A stretch of 13,316 nt of DNA from an uncultured Pedobacter sp. (GTDB taxonomy: Bacteria; Bacteroidota; Bacteroidia; Sphingobacteriales; Sphingobacteriaceae), in the NCBI GenBank assembly GCA_938008555.1, contig CALLKE010000053.1:1-13316 (forward strand), given 5' to 3'. The notes under the pieces were generated by a model that saw nothing but the letters and a program-made list of their open reading frames with translations, did not search any database and was not told the DNA's origin. How positions within the stretch are numbered: position 1 is the stretch's first letter; each line of letters begins with the position of its first letter. Shown here one piece after another: positions 1 to 7,234 of the stretch. Made by a program: the position numbers and the translations under genes.

Positions 1-72
1 ATCTTTTCTTCCGTTATTTGAATCAAAAAGTTGCATTGGCGAGTTGAATCTGCGTACCATTTAATTTTTAAC

Positions 73-103
73 TTTCATATTGGCTGGTATTTTCATAACT
101 TTG
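73..103 (+). promoter_or_regulatory. Bacteroidota-type promoter of the sigma factor gene
   Basis: A full match to the Bacteroidota -7 consensus TAnnTTTG (TAACTTTG) lies at 96-103. Nineteen bases upstream is TTTC at 73-76, matching three of four bases of the -33 element TTTG; the usual spacer is 19-21. The box ends 31 bases before the sigma factor ATG at 135, which leaves a short leader. No Shine-Dalgarno sequence is visible before that ATG, as is normal in this phylum. The motif match is seen directly; promoter use is inferred. Confidence 0.65.
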
Positions 104-134
104 TAGTTGAATACTATTCGTATTTTTTTCCTAA

Positions 135-995
135 ATGAGACAACTCAAAATCACACAATCCATTACCAATCGCGAATCACAGTCACTCGACAAATATTTG
201 CATGAAATTGGTAAAGTAGATTTAATTACAGCCGAAGAAGAAGTAATTCTTGCTCAAAAAATCCGGGAAGGTGACCAAGTCGCTTTAGAAAGATTAACCA
301 AAACCAATTTGCGTTTTGTGGTTTCGGTAGCCAAGCAGTATCAAAATCAAGGACTAACACTAGGGGACTTAATTAATGAAGGAAATTTAGGCCTTATCAA
401 AGCGGCAAAGCGTTTTGATGAAACCAAAGGATTCAAATTTATTTCCTATGCAGTTTGGTGGATTCGTCAATCAATTCTGCAGGCAATTGCAGAGCAGTCT
501 CGTATTGTACGTTTACCTTTAAACCAAGTCGGTTCCTTAAGTAAGATCAGCAAAGCCTTCTCTAAGTTAGAGCAAGAATATGAACGCGAACCATCTCCTG
601 AAGAGCTAGCAGATACCTTAGAAACCACAGTTGATAAAATATCTGATACATTAAGCAATTCAGGTCGCCATGTTTCAATGGATGCACCATTTGTTCAGGG
701 TGAAGAGAATACGTTATTAGATGTTCTGGAAAATAAAGATCCAAATACAGACAGCAATTTGATTAATGAGTCTCTTTCAGAAGAGATTAAACGATCACTA
801 TCTACGTTAACAGAACGTGAACGTGAAATCGTTGTTCTATTTTTTGGATTAAGCACCAATCACCCTCTGTCATTGGAAGAAATTGGTGAGACTTTCAGCT
901 TAACCCGTGAGCGTGTTCGGCAAATAAAGGATAAAGCTCTTCAGCGTTTACGCCATACATCAAGAAGTAGAATCTTAAAATCGTATCTGGGTTAA
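135..995 (+). CDS. rpoD: Primary (housekeeping) RNA polymerase sigma factor, RpoD/SigA type
   Basis: This is the main sigma subunit, which directs RNA polymerase to housekeeping promoters. At 286 residues it has the short form typical of Bacteroidota, with no acidic region 1.1. Region 1.2 covers about residues 15-48. Region 2 is about 51-121, including the -10-reading helix around YAVWWIRQSI (105-114). Region 3 is about 131-205, with the conserved GRHVSMDAPF stretch at 177-186. Region 4 is about 218-275, with its helix-turn-helix ending in TRERVRQIK (257-265). The start gives the family N-terminus MRQLKI. The gene has its own -7 box upstream and a strong hairpin terminator downstream, so it is probably a single-gene transcript. 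Region 4 (for example STLTEREREIVVLFFGL) departs from the usual free-living Cytophagales sequence, which may mean faster evolution. The family call is very secure. Confidence 0.97.
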   Translation: MRQLKITQSITNRESQSLDKYLHEIGKVDLITAEEEVILAQKIREGDQVALERLTKTNLRFVVSVAKQYQNQGLTLGDLINEGNLGLIKAAKRFDETKGFKFISYAVWWIRQSILQAIAEQSRIVRLPLNQVGSLSKISKAFSKLEQEYEREPSPEELADTLETTVDKISDTLSNSGRHVSMDAPFVQGEENTLLDVLENKDPNTDSNLINESLSEEIKRSLSTLTEREREIVVLFFGLSTNHPLSLEEIGETFSLTRERVRQIKDKALQRLRHTSRSRILKSYLG

Positions 996-1017
996 TATTT
1001 CATGAATTCATAAGTTT

Positions 1018-1060
1018 AAAATAGAAAAGATTGGGTCATCACCCAATCTTTTCTATTTTT
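1018..1060 (+). terminator. Strong hairpin terminator after the sigma factor gene
   Basis: The arms at 1018-1036 and 1041-1059 are perfectly complementary over 19 base pairs, around a CATC loop (1037-1040). The upstream arm is A-rich at its base and the downstream arm ends in a T-run, so the structure could terminate transcription from either direction. It starts 22 bases after the sigma factor stop codon. The 3' arm overlaps the promoter of the next gene. Confidence 0.88.
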
Positions 1061-1061
1061 G
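1030..1061 (+). promoter_or_regulatory. Promoter of the GAPDH gene, embedded in the preceding terminator
   Basis: TATTTTTG at 1054-1061 fits the Bacteroidota -7 consensus TAnnTTTG exactly. ATTG at 1030-1033 lies 20 bases upstream and matches three of four bases of the -33 element. Both lie inside or at the edge of the 19-bp terminator palindrome at 1018-1059. The box ends 30 bases before the ATG at 1092, nearly the same distance as in the sigma factor gene. A transcript from here would begin after the inverted repeat and would not contain the hairpin. Confidence 0.55.
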
Positions 1062-1091
1062 AGCTGTTCTGAAATCATCCGAACCCTACCT

Positions 1092-2522
1092 ATGTTAGAT
1101 AAATACGAGAATGAGCTCAACTCTTGGATCGAGAAAGAAAAAAAAGCAATTGAACTAAACCACGTTGTGGGCAAGCTCTGGTTTGATCGATCGATCGAAC
1201 TAGTATTTTTTCGTAAATCTTTATTTGATATTGGAAGTAGCAAAATTTTAGCGCATCACCAACATGCTAAACAAATTACAAACAAGGATATTTCTGTTTC
1301 CGAAACACTCAACTTAGCCCATGCCATTACAAAATCTAATCTTGCTCCTTCTCGCATCGATATTGGCAAGCTTGCATTAGAATGGATAGACTCTAGCGCC
1401 GATACTTCTTCAATTGGCGACTTTGTTACTCAAAGACTCCATCATCATATAGATAAAGAAACCACCAATTCATCTCCAAAAGATGTGGTATTATATGGCT
1501 TTGGACGAATTGGTCGAATTGCAGCTCGAGAGCTCATCGCTCAAGCCGGCAAAGGAGCGCATTTACGATTACGTGCCATTGTAACTCGCAACTATAGCAA
1601 CGAAGAGCTCATTAAACGAGCAGAGCTACTTCGTAACGACTCTGTTCATGGAGGATTTAAGGGAATAATTACTGAAGATTTCGATAATAAAGCATTGATT
1701 GTCAATGGACAGATGATTTTTATGATCGCTGCGAAAAACCCTCAAGAAATTGACTATAAAATGTATGGTATTTCCAACGCAATTTTGATAGATAATACAG
1801 GGATAGTAAGGGACCGCGAAGGACTTAAACAACATCTGGAATCGAAAGGCATTGAGAAAGTATTGTTAACAGCCCCTGGTAAAGGGGATGTGCCTAATAT
1901 TGTCTTTGGAATTAATCACATAGGCTTTGATCAAAAAGAAACTATTTTTTCAGCAGCTTCATGCACAACAAACGCCATTGTACCTGTATTAAGAATAATC
2001 GAAGATACGTTCGGGATAGAAAAAGGACATATCGAGACTGTACACTCTTATACCAATGACCAAAATTTACTAGACAATTACCATAAGAAATATCGTCGTG
2101 GACGGTCTGCAGCTCTCAATATGGTGATTACAGAAACAGGGTCTAGCAAAGCTGTTGCCAAAGTGATTCCTCAACTGGAAGGAAAACTTACCGGGAATGC
2201 GGTGCGTGTCCCTACTCCAAATGTTTCTTTAGGGATATTAAATTTAACCCTCAACAAGAAAACCACCTCAAAGGAACTTGAGAAAATTTTTAAAAATGTT
2301 TCCCTCTCCGGAGATCTAATGGAGCAAATAGAATATTCAGCATCAAATGAACTCGTATCAAGTGATATGATTGGGAATAGCCATGCTGGCATTGTAGACG
2401 GGCCAGCCACCATCGTATCCAATGACGGAAAATCAATCGTGCTCTATATTTGGTACGACAACGAATATGGATATACCCGCCAGGTTATCCGACTGGCAAG
2501 ATCTATTGCTCAAACAAATTAG
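1092..2522 (+). CDS. gap: Glyceraldehyde-3-phosphate dehydrogenase, long Bacteroidota form
   Basis: The enzyme oxidises and phosphorylates glyceraldehyde-3-phosphate to 1,3-bisphosphoglycerate in cytosolic glycolysis or gluconeogenesis. From this start it has 476 residues. About 130 residues precede the usual enzyme, as in the roughly 477-residue Bacteroidota branch of the family. The Rossmann motif GFGRIGR is at 136-142, the catalytic Cys291 is in SAASCTTN, the partner His318 is in HSYTND, and WYDNEYGY is near 454-461. The aspartate that normally ends the second Rossmann strand and favours NAD+ is absent (AIVTRN, 162-167), so NADP+ use is possible. The frame stays open to a TTG at 1059, but that TTG is the end of the promoter -7 box, so the ATG at 1092 is preferred. 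The cofactor inference is tentative. Confidence 0.93.
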   Translation: MLDKYENELNSWIEKEKKAIELNHVVGKLWFDRSIELVFFRKSLFDIGSSKILAHHQHAKQITNKDISVSETLNLAHAITKSNLAPSRIDIGKLALEWIDSSADTSSIGDFVTQRLHHHIDKETTNSSPKDVVLYGFGRIGRIAARELIAQAGKGAHLRLRAIVTRNYSNEELIKRAELLRNDSVHGGFKGIITEDFDNKALIVNGQMIFMIAAKNPQEIDYKMYGISNAILIDNTGIVRDREGLKQHLESKGIEKVLLTAPGKGDVPNIVFGINHIGFDQKETIFSAASCTTNAIVPVLRIIEDTFGIEKGHIETVHSYTNDQNLLDNYHKKYRRGRSAALNMVITETGSSKAVAKVIPQLEGKLTGNAVRVPTPNVSLGILNLTLNKKTTSKELEKIFKNVSLSGDLMEQIEYSASNELVSSDMIGNSHAGIVDGPATIVSNDGKSIVLYIWYDNEYGYTRQVIRLARSIAQTN

Positions 2523-2610
2523 CCTTACTTATTGTTAGCACACTATTGATTCAGCCAAATAATGCTTCGTTATTTCAAAACAACAAACATTATGGGTTAA
2601 ATTTAAATAC

Positions 2611-2640
2611 GGCATATGCTAGTATGCCAACAGCTTTTTT
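2611..2640 (+). terminator. Possible terminator between the convergent GAPDH and E1 genes
   Basis: GGCATA (2611-2616) and TATGCC (2623-2628) form a 6-bp stem around a 6-base loop. Six bases later comes a run of six T (2635-2640) on the plus strand. The hairpin overlaps the E1 stop codon (2619-2621) on the other strand. The stem is short and the T-run is not adjacent, so this is a weak candidate; no better terminator is visible in the 96 bases between the two stop codons. Confidence 0.3.
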
Positions 2641-4613
2641 ATACTTTCATCTAGCCGTGATTTAGCTAGAAAATTATCTTCGAGAGCCTTGTTTGCAGGA
2701 ATTGCCGTATCTATGCTAGCGCAACGAACAATAGGGGCATCTAAATACTCAAAATAGTATTCCGCAATATGAGCACTGATCTCTCCCCCAAAGCCGCTAG
2801 TCATCGTATCCTCATGTAAGATTAATACCCGACCTGTATTTCTCACACTTCTTTCAACGGCTTCTTTATCCCAGGGCTGTAAACTACGTAGATCAAGGAG
2901 GTCAGCAGAAATACCAGGATTTTTATCTAGATATTCCATTGCCCAGTGTACTCCCAAACCATATGTAATAATACTACATTGATTTCCTGTTCGTATTAAG
3001 TTTGCTTTACCAATTTCGATCGTGTAATCATCATCTGGAATTGACTCCGAAATATTCCTGTATAGGTATTTATGTTCAAAATAAATAACAGGATTGGGAT
3101 CCTCAATAGATGCCAATAGCAAGCCTTTGGCATCTAAAGGAAACGCTGGGTAAACGATCTTCAGCCCTGGTGTTTTGGTAAACCATGCCTCATTGCTTTG
3201 TGAGTGAAATGGGCCAGCTGCAGTACCAGCCCCAGTAGGCATACGTATAACGACATCTGCCTTCTCCCCCCATCGATAGTGTGTCTTGGCTAAATTATTG
3301 ACAATTTGGTTCAGTCCACACGTTACAAAGTCGGCAAATTGCATTTCTACAATAGCCTTATAACCATTGATAGAAAGGCCAAGAGCTGCACCAACAACAG
3401 CTGATTCACAAATGGGGGTATTACGAATACGATCTTTGCCAAATTCCTCCACAAAGCCTTGTGTAATTTTAAACGCACCACCATACTCAGCAATATCTTG
3501 ACCCATGATAACTAAGTTGGGGTATGTACGCATACCTTGCCGGAGTCCATCACTGATTGCATCCAAATACCTCTTGTCTGACCTTTTGCCTTCTTGTAAA
3601 TGGGTAATATTCTGAAAATATCCAATATTCAATGTTCTTGAATACATGTCAGCCAGCTCTGTTTGGGTATTGGCGCTACTAGTCTCTTCTTCAAAAGCAT
3701 GTTCTACTGCCTGATCTATTTCATTTTTGATTTCCGACTTAATGTTGTTAACCTCCGTTTGATTTAAGATGCTTCTTTCGAGGATATATTTCTCGAAGGA
3801 GAGTAGCGGATCTTTTTTTGCCCACTCCTCCAATAATGCTGGAGGAACATATTTAACACCTGATGCCTCTTCGTGCCCACGCATTCTAAAGGTCATACAC
3901 TCGATTAAAACAGGTCGTGGTTTCTGGCGAATATCTTCTGCAACTTCATGTAACGTATGATAAACCTCAAGTATATTATTTCCATCAATTTGCCGGCCCT
4001 CCATTCCATACCCTATTGCTCGATCAACTAAGTTCTTGCATCGATATTGCTCATTGGTGGGTGTAGACAATCCATAGCCATTATTTTCTATAACGAAAAT
4101 GACAGGAAGATCCCAGACTGATGCTAAGTTCAATGCTTCATGAAAATCACCTTCACTTGTTGCTCCTTCACCAGTAAATACGAGCGTTGCTTGTTGATTA
4201 CCTTTCAAGACATTGGCAAGTCCAATTCCATCAGCTAAAGCCAATTGTGGTCCAAGATGGGATATCATCCCTATAATTTTATACTCCTGAGTCCCAAAAT
4301 GAAATGAACGATCCCTCCCTTTTGTAAACCCCACTTTTTTGCCTTGCCACTGGGCCATTAATTTGACTAATGGAATATTCCGAGTTGTAAAAACGCCCAA
4401 ATTTCGATGCATAGGCAATATATATTCTCCTGGTTCCATTGCTAATGCGGCTCCAACAGCAATCGCCTCCTGGCCAATACCCGAAAACCATTTACCAATA
4501 CGACCTTGCCTTAGTAGAATAAGCATTTTTTCTTCAATCATTCTAGGCCTAAGGAGGTGTCTATAGAACACTGCAAGTGTATCGTTACTTAATTTTTGAG
4601 GATCAAAATTCAT
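2619..4613 (-). CDS. 2-oxoacid dehydrogenase complex E1 component, fused alpha and beta subunits
   Basis: This is the thiamine-diphosphate-dependent E1 of a pyruvate or branched-chain 2-oxoacid dehydrogenase complex. It decarboxylates the oxoacid and passes the acyl group to the E2 lipoyl arm. The 664 residues join an alpha-like half (about 1-310) to a beta-like half (about 345-664) through a polar linker, a fusion common in Bacteroidota. The cofactor motif runs from GEG (148-150) to NN (177-178), with GEG in place of the usual GDG; branched-chain E1 alpha subunits also show GEG. MRGHEEASG lies at 244-252, and the beta half carries the expected histidine in PFHSQS (His470). The substrate cannot be decided from sequence alone, and no E2 or E3 gene lies in this window. 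The upstream minus-strand methyltransferase gene ends 54 bases before the start, so co-transcription is likely. Confidence 0.92.
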   Translation of the reverse strand: MNFDPQKLSNDTLAVFYRHLLRPRMIEEKMLILLRQGRIGKWFSGIGQEAIAVGAALAMEPGEYILPMHRNLGVFTTRNIPLVKLMAQWQGKKVGFTKGRDRSFHFGTQEYKIIGMISHLGPQLALADGIGLANVLKGNQQATLVFTGEGATSEGDFHEALNLASVWDLPVIFVIENNGYGLSTPTNEQYRCKNLVDRAIGYGMEGRQIDGNNILEVYHTLHEVAEDIRQKPRPVLIECMTFRMRGHEEASGVKYVPPALLEEWAKKDPLLSFEKYILERSILNQTEVNNIKSEIKNEIDQAVEHAFEEETSSANTQTELADMYSRTLNIGYFQNITHLQEGKRSDKRYLDAISDGLRQGMRTYPNLVIMGQDIAEYGGAFKITQGFVEEFGKDRIRNTPICESAVVGAALGLSINGYKAIVEMQFADFVTCGLNQIVNNLAKTHYRWGEKADVVIRMPTGAGTAAGPFHSQSNEAWFTKTPGLKIVYPAFPLDAKGLLLASIEDPNPVIYFEHKYLYRNISESIPDDDYTIEIGKANLIRTGNQCSIITYGLGVHWAMEYLDKNPGISADLLDLRSLQPWDKEAVERSVRNTGRVLILHEDTMTSGFGGEISAHIAEYYFEYLDAPIVRCASIDTAIPANKALEDNFLAKSRLDESIKKLLAY

Positions 4614-4667
4614 CTGACTCGCAAGATTTGTACACGTTCAATATGTGAAAAAGAGCTGACAAACCAA

Positions 4668-5381
4668 TTAAATATTATTACTTAAAATAAAAACAGCAGG
4701 TTTTTTATGTAAATCAGGAATGAGTGCTTTCCATTCGCTAATGCTTTTGGTCTGAATAAATTCATCTATTGCTGTTAGATTAGCAGCGATACAGAGCTGT
4801 GTTTTTGGATTACAGCTTTTTAAAATATCTTCAAGGATAGCTTGATTTCGAAAAGGGGTTTCAATAAATAATTGTGTTTGATGATATTTAGCAGCTAATA
4901 CCTCCAGGTCTTTTAATTTTTTGACACGTTGGTTTTTGTCGATAGGTAGATAGCCTTGAAATGCAAAACTTTGCCCATTGAATCCCGAAGCCATTAATGC
5001 CAGCAAGATCGAACTTGGCCCAACTAAGGGTACAATCTTGATACCTTTTTGATGTGCTATACGGATTAAATTAGCCCCAGGATCAGCAATACCTGGACAG
5101 CCAGCCTCACTCATCAAACCGACATCATTCCCCTTTAGCAAGCCTTTGAGAAAATCTTGGTTATTTTTATCACGATTGTGTTTCCCATAATCATGAATAA
5201 TCAACTCATTTTGATGAATCTTTAGCCCAGCCTCTTTCAAAAAGTGGCGTGCACTTTTTTCATTTTCAACAATATATTCGTTAATCTGATTAATGGTATT
5301 TATCAGATAAGGGGTAAGCGATTTTACTGAAGCATTTTTCGCTAATGGCACAGGTATAAGGTATAGTGTTCCGCAACTCAT
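4668..5381 (-). CDS. RsmI-like SAM-dependent methyltransferase (tetrapyrrole methylase fold)
   Basis: At 237 residues this belongs to the tetrapyrrole-methylase superfamily, in the branch related to RsmI, which 2'-O-methylates C1402 of 16S rRNA. Motifs seen in order are GTLYLIPVPL (4-13), SEAGCPGIADPG (91-102; SAM and substrate binding), GPSS (121-124), GYLP (143-146) and ETPFRN (174-179). It is shorter than true RsmI (about 280). In place of the RsmI EDTR-type segment it has VENEKSARHFL (38-48), which fits the second, RsmI-like paralogue that many Bacteroidota carry. Its exact substrate is not known to me, so I give no symbol. It leads the E1 gene on the same strand and diverges from the unknown gene at 5435; only 53 bases separate the two start codons. 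Confidence 0.85.
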   Translation of the reverse strand: MSCGTLYLIPVPLAKNASVKSLTPYLINTINQINEYIVENEKSARHFLKEAGLKIHQNELIIHDYGKHNRDKNNQDFLKGLLKGNDVGLMSEAGCPGIADPGANLIRIAHQKGIKIVPLVGPSSILLALMASGFNGQSFAFQGYLPIDKNQRVKKLKDLEVLAAKYHQTQLFIETPFRNQAILEDILKSCNPKTQLCIAANLTAIDEFIQTKSISEWKALIPDLHKKPAVFILSNNI

Positions 5382-5395
5382 TATTGCAAAAGTGT

Positions 5396-5403
5396 TATTT
5401 TTT
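5396..5403 (+). promoter_or_regulatory. Weak -7-like box before the 238-residue gene
   Basis: TATTTTTT matches TAnnTTTG in all but the last base. It ends 31 bases before the ATG at 5435, the same spacing seen for the sigma factor and GAPDH genes. No convincing -33 element was found 19-21 bases upstream. The 53-base gap must also serve the divergent methyltransferase gene, for which I found no good box. Confidence 0.25.
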
Positions 5404-5434
5404 AAGTAATTTAAGGTATAACTAACACATCATT

Positions 5435-6151
5435 ATGAAATCATTAAGCACTAATTGGTTTATCGAGGGATCTATAGATTTCGAACACAAGGAGTACATT
5501 CTTCTATCTTATTTGCAAAAAATAAATAGACATTTTCATGCAAATAAACTTTATCCAGATTTAAATGATTTAATTTTTCATTACAACAATTTAAAGCAGT
5601 TTAAAGAAAACAAGTTGACGCTTCAGCAGGCCTTCCCACAACGGCTGACACAAGCAGATATTGAGGCCGTAAAGATCACCTACGAAAAAATGATTAAAGA
5701 TGACTCTTTGATGTTAGAGATCGAACAAATTATCAACTATGCTTTGAATAAAATGGATCCTGCTTTACGAGAGGGCAAGGAGATTTATGAATTTGTTGAA
5801 AGTCATTTAAATATCGAAGTAATTGGTGTGATGCCTCTGTATACATACCAAGGCTACATGCTTTTACGTAATGGTGATGAACAAGGTACTCGAGTATATG
5901 AATACCAAGTAACTATTTTTGAAGGTAAAGATGAAAAGTATCGAGGAGTAAATACCTCTTTTCTGAAGAACTATACCAAACGTTTTATTCATACACCAGA
6001 AGCAATACGTACAGAATTGATTTGCACAAGAAGAAATCTGCCTAATCCGGCTGTTTATCATATCGAGAGCGACATTTCCTTTCCTTTGGAACAAACCCTA
6101 CTTCCTTTGGCCAAACAGTATTTAATAAAATCTATTTCTAGAGCTGAATAG
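5435..6151 (+). CDS. Conserved-looking cytosolic protein of unknown function (238 residues)
   Basis: I cannot assign a function. It has no signal peptide, no membrane segment and no nucleotide-binding or catalytic motif that I recognise. The N-terminus (NWFIEGSIDFEHKEYILLSY, 7-26) is followed by a mostly helical, charged half up to about residue 130, then a more beta-like half. The composition and the patterned hydrophobic positions look like a folded protein under selection. The general pattern (a WFxEGxIDFExK opening, and a PLEQTLLPLAKQYL stretch near the C-terminus) resembles an uncharacterised protein I associate with Cytophagales and Flavobacteria, but that is from memory and unchecked. 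It diverges from the RsmI-like gene and converges on the orphan gene at 6236. The ATG at 5435 is the natural start, without a Shine-Dalgarno sequence. Confidence 0.82.
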   Translation: MKSLSTNWFIEGSIDFEHKEYILLSYLQKINRHFHANKLYPDLNDLIFHYNNLKQFKENKLTLQQAFPQRLTQADIEAVKITYEKMIKDDSLMLEIEQIINYALNKMDPALREGKEIYEFVESHLNIEVIGVMPLYTYQGYMLLRNGDEQGTRVYEYQVTIFEGKDEKYRGVNTSFLKNYTKRFIHTPEAIRTELICTRRNLPNPAVYHIESDISFPLEQTLLPLAKQYLIKSISRAE

Positions 6152-6189
6152 AAAAAATTATGTACTGCACCATATATTTCAATAACTGA

Positions 6190-6226
6190 TTGTAGCTCAT
6201 TTAGCTATAATAGAATTTGCTTCTAT
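6190..6226. terminator. Two tandem small hairpins between convergent genes
   Basis: The first hairpin pairs 6190-6197 with 6203-6210 (core TAGCT/AGCTA, one G-T wobble, loop CATTT). The second pairs ATAGAA (6210-6215) with TTCTAT (6221-6226) around TTTGC. They share one base and sit between the stop codons of the 238- and 302-residue genes. Neither is followed by a long T-run, so a terminator role rests mainly on position. Confidence 0.3.
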
Positions 6227-6235
6227 GAAATAGCG

Positions 6236-7144
6236 CTACACAAACTCACGATAGTTAAATGCTCGCCCAGAAATAAATGATAAAATGGCAGAGATAATTA
6301 ATTGTTTACTCAATGGGTCGCTATTAAAATCTGCAAAGAAGTGTAAATCGTTCAGCTTTCTCATATAAACCCGAAAATCTATATTTGTGGGGGTTCGTTT
6401 TTCAAAAGAGAGTTGAAACTCTGTGCAAACAGGGGTGTATCCAAAAAAACTAAGACCTAAAAGTTCTCGAGCTAGAACTCGAGGGCCAGACCTTCTCCCT
6501 GATGTATAAATCATATCGATATTTTTTTGAAAGAAAGACACCCATTGAGCCCTCCATTTCTCTTCATATGACCTCGTATCTCGTTGAAAATACTTCCTAG
6601 TATCAGCAACCATCTTACTCCACATTTGTTGTTCACTTAAAAGATTACTGCTACCTTTTGTTGGCTTATCCGATAAAGCTAAAACACAAGTAATACCGCT
6701 ATGAATAGCTCCTCCTATAAGAGAATCATTTAGGAGAGTAGTCCAAGTTTGATCACTTAGAATGTGGCCTTCTTTACCAAGAAGATCAGGAATCTTAAGA
6801 TCTGGTCGAGGTGGCTCAAGCCACCCTTTTCTTTTTTTAAGCTCATCACGTTTTTTTTGCAACTGGTCAGCTAGGGCTTCAAGTTCTTTATCTTGAATGC
6901 CCGTAGCAGAAGCTAAGCCAAAATTAAACAAGAGCTCTTTCATCTTCCTTATCCCCTCATCCCCAAGTAGTAACACTGGAAAATTTGCTTTTGTGATCTG
7001 TTTATACATTTTATAAGCAGCTAGAATACTCTTATCATACCAAGCATCATCATTCCACGGTATGAAACGTTCTACATAAGCATCATTCCGTCTATAATCC
7101 TCTTTGAGGCCTTTCATCTGGGATACAAATTCACTTGCTGTCAT
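6236..7144 (-). CDS. Orphan protein of unknown function (302 residues)
   Basis: I do not recognise this protein and no catalytic motif is evident. It has no signal peptide or clear transmembrane segment. A lysine- and glutamate-rich, probably helical stretch runs from about residue 83 to 107 (ELEALADQLQKKRDELKKRK). It is followed by a proline-rich linker (PPRPDLKIPD, 111-120) and a less polar segment near 142-157 (LIGGAIHSGITCVLAL). The C-terminal third has many aromatic residues and ends in a hydrophobic helix-like segment (LIISAILSFI, 282-291). The ATG is the only plausible start. A -7-like TTTATTTG (one mismatch) lies 32 bases upstream. The gene follows the aminotransferase gene by 90 bases on the same strand. 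Base composition looks like the neighbours', so recent transfer is not evident. It may be lineage-specific; an effector or structural role would be guesswork. Confidence 0.72.
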   Translation of the reverse strand: MTASEFVSQMKGLKEDYRRNDAYVERFIPWNDDAWYDKSILAAYKMYKQITKANFPVLLLGDEGIRKMKELLFNFGLASATGIQDKELEALADQLQKKRDELKKRKGWLEPPRPDLKIPDLLGKEGHILSDQTWTTLLNDSLIGGAIHSGITCVLALSDKPTKGSSNLLSEQQMWSKMVADTRKYFQRDTRSYEEKWRAQWVSFFQKNIDMIYTSGRRSGPRVLARELLGLSFFGYTPVCTEFQLSFEKRTPTNIDFRVYMRKLNDLHFFADFNSDPLSKQLIISAILSFISGRAFNYREFV

Positions 7145-7199
7145 TTCAACAGAATATTTATTTACTTAAAGTTAAGCAAATAAAGCCAACAAGACAATG

Positions 7200-7227
7200 T
7201 CACCCATCTGCATAATCAAATGGGTGA
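7200..7227 (-). terminator. Hairpin after the aminotransferase gene
   Basis: TCACCCAT (7200-7207) and ATGGGTGA (7220-7227) form a perfect 8-bp stem with a 12-base loop, just downstream of the aminotransferase stop codon on the minus strand. No T-run follows in the direction of transcription, so it may be a weak terminator or an mRNA 3'-end stabiliser instead of a classical terminator. Confidence 0.4.
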
Positions 7228-7234
7228 ACGCAGC

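Noticed and set aside
2..64. Open frame running in from the left edge on the plus strand (20 codons, stop at 62-64); also an ATG-started frame on the minus strand from 60 running off the edge.
   Set aside because: Each shows only about 20 codons, they overlap on opposite strands, and neither sequence is recognisable, so a partial gene cannot be supported.
1059..1091. TTG start extending GAPDH by 11 residues.
   Set aside because: The TTG is the end of the -7 box and lies in the terminator arm; the ATG at 1092 gives the normal family length and leader spacing.
1185..1198. GATC tandem run (GATCGATCGATCGA).
   Set aside because: It lies inside the GAPDH coding frame (Phe-Asp-Arg-Ser-Ile) and is short; probably codon coincidence, not an operator or origin element.
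4660..4667. TTGGTTTG on the minus strand just after the RsmI-like stop, as an internal promoter for E1.
   Set aside because: It lacks the essential TA of the -7 box and sits 46 bases from the ATG; co-transcription with the upstream gene is simpler.
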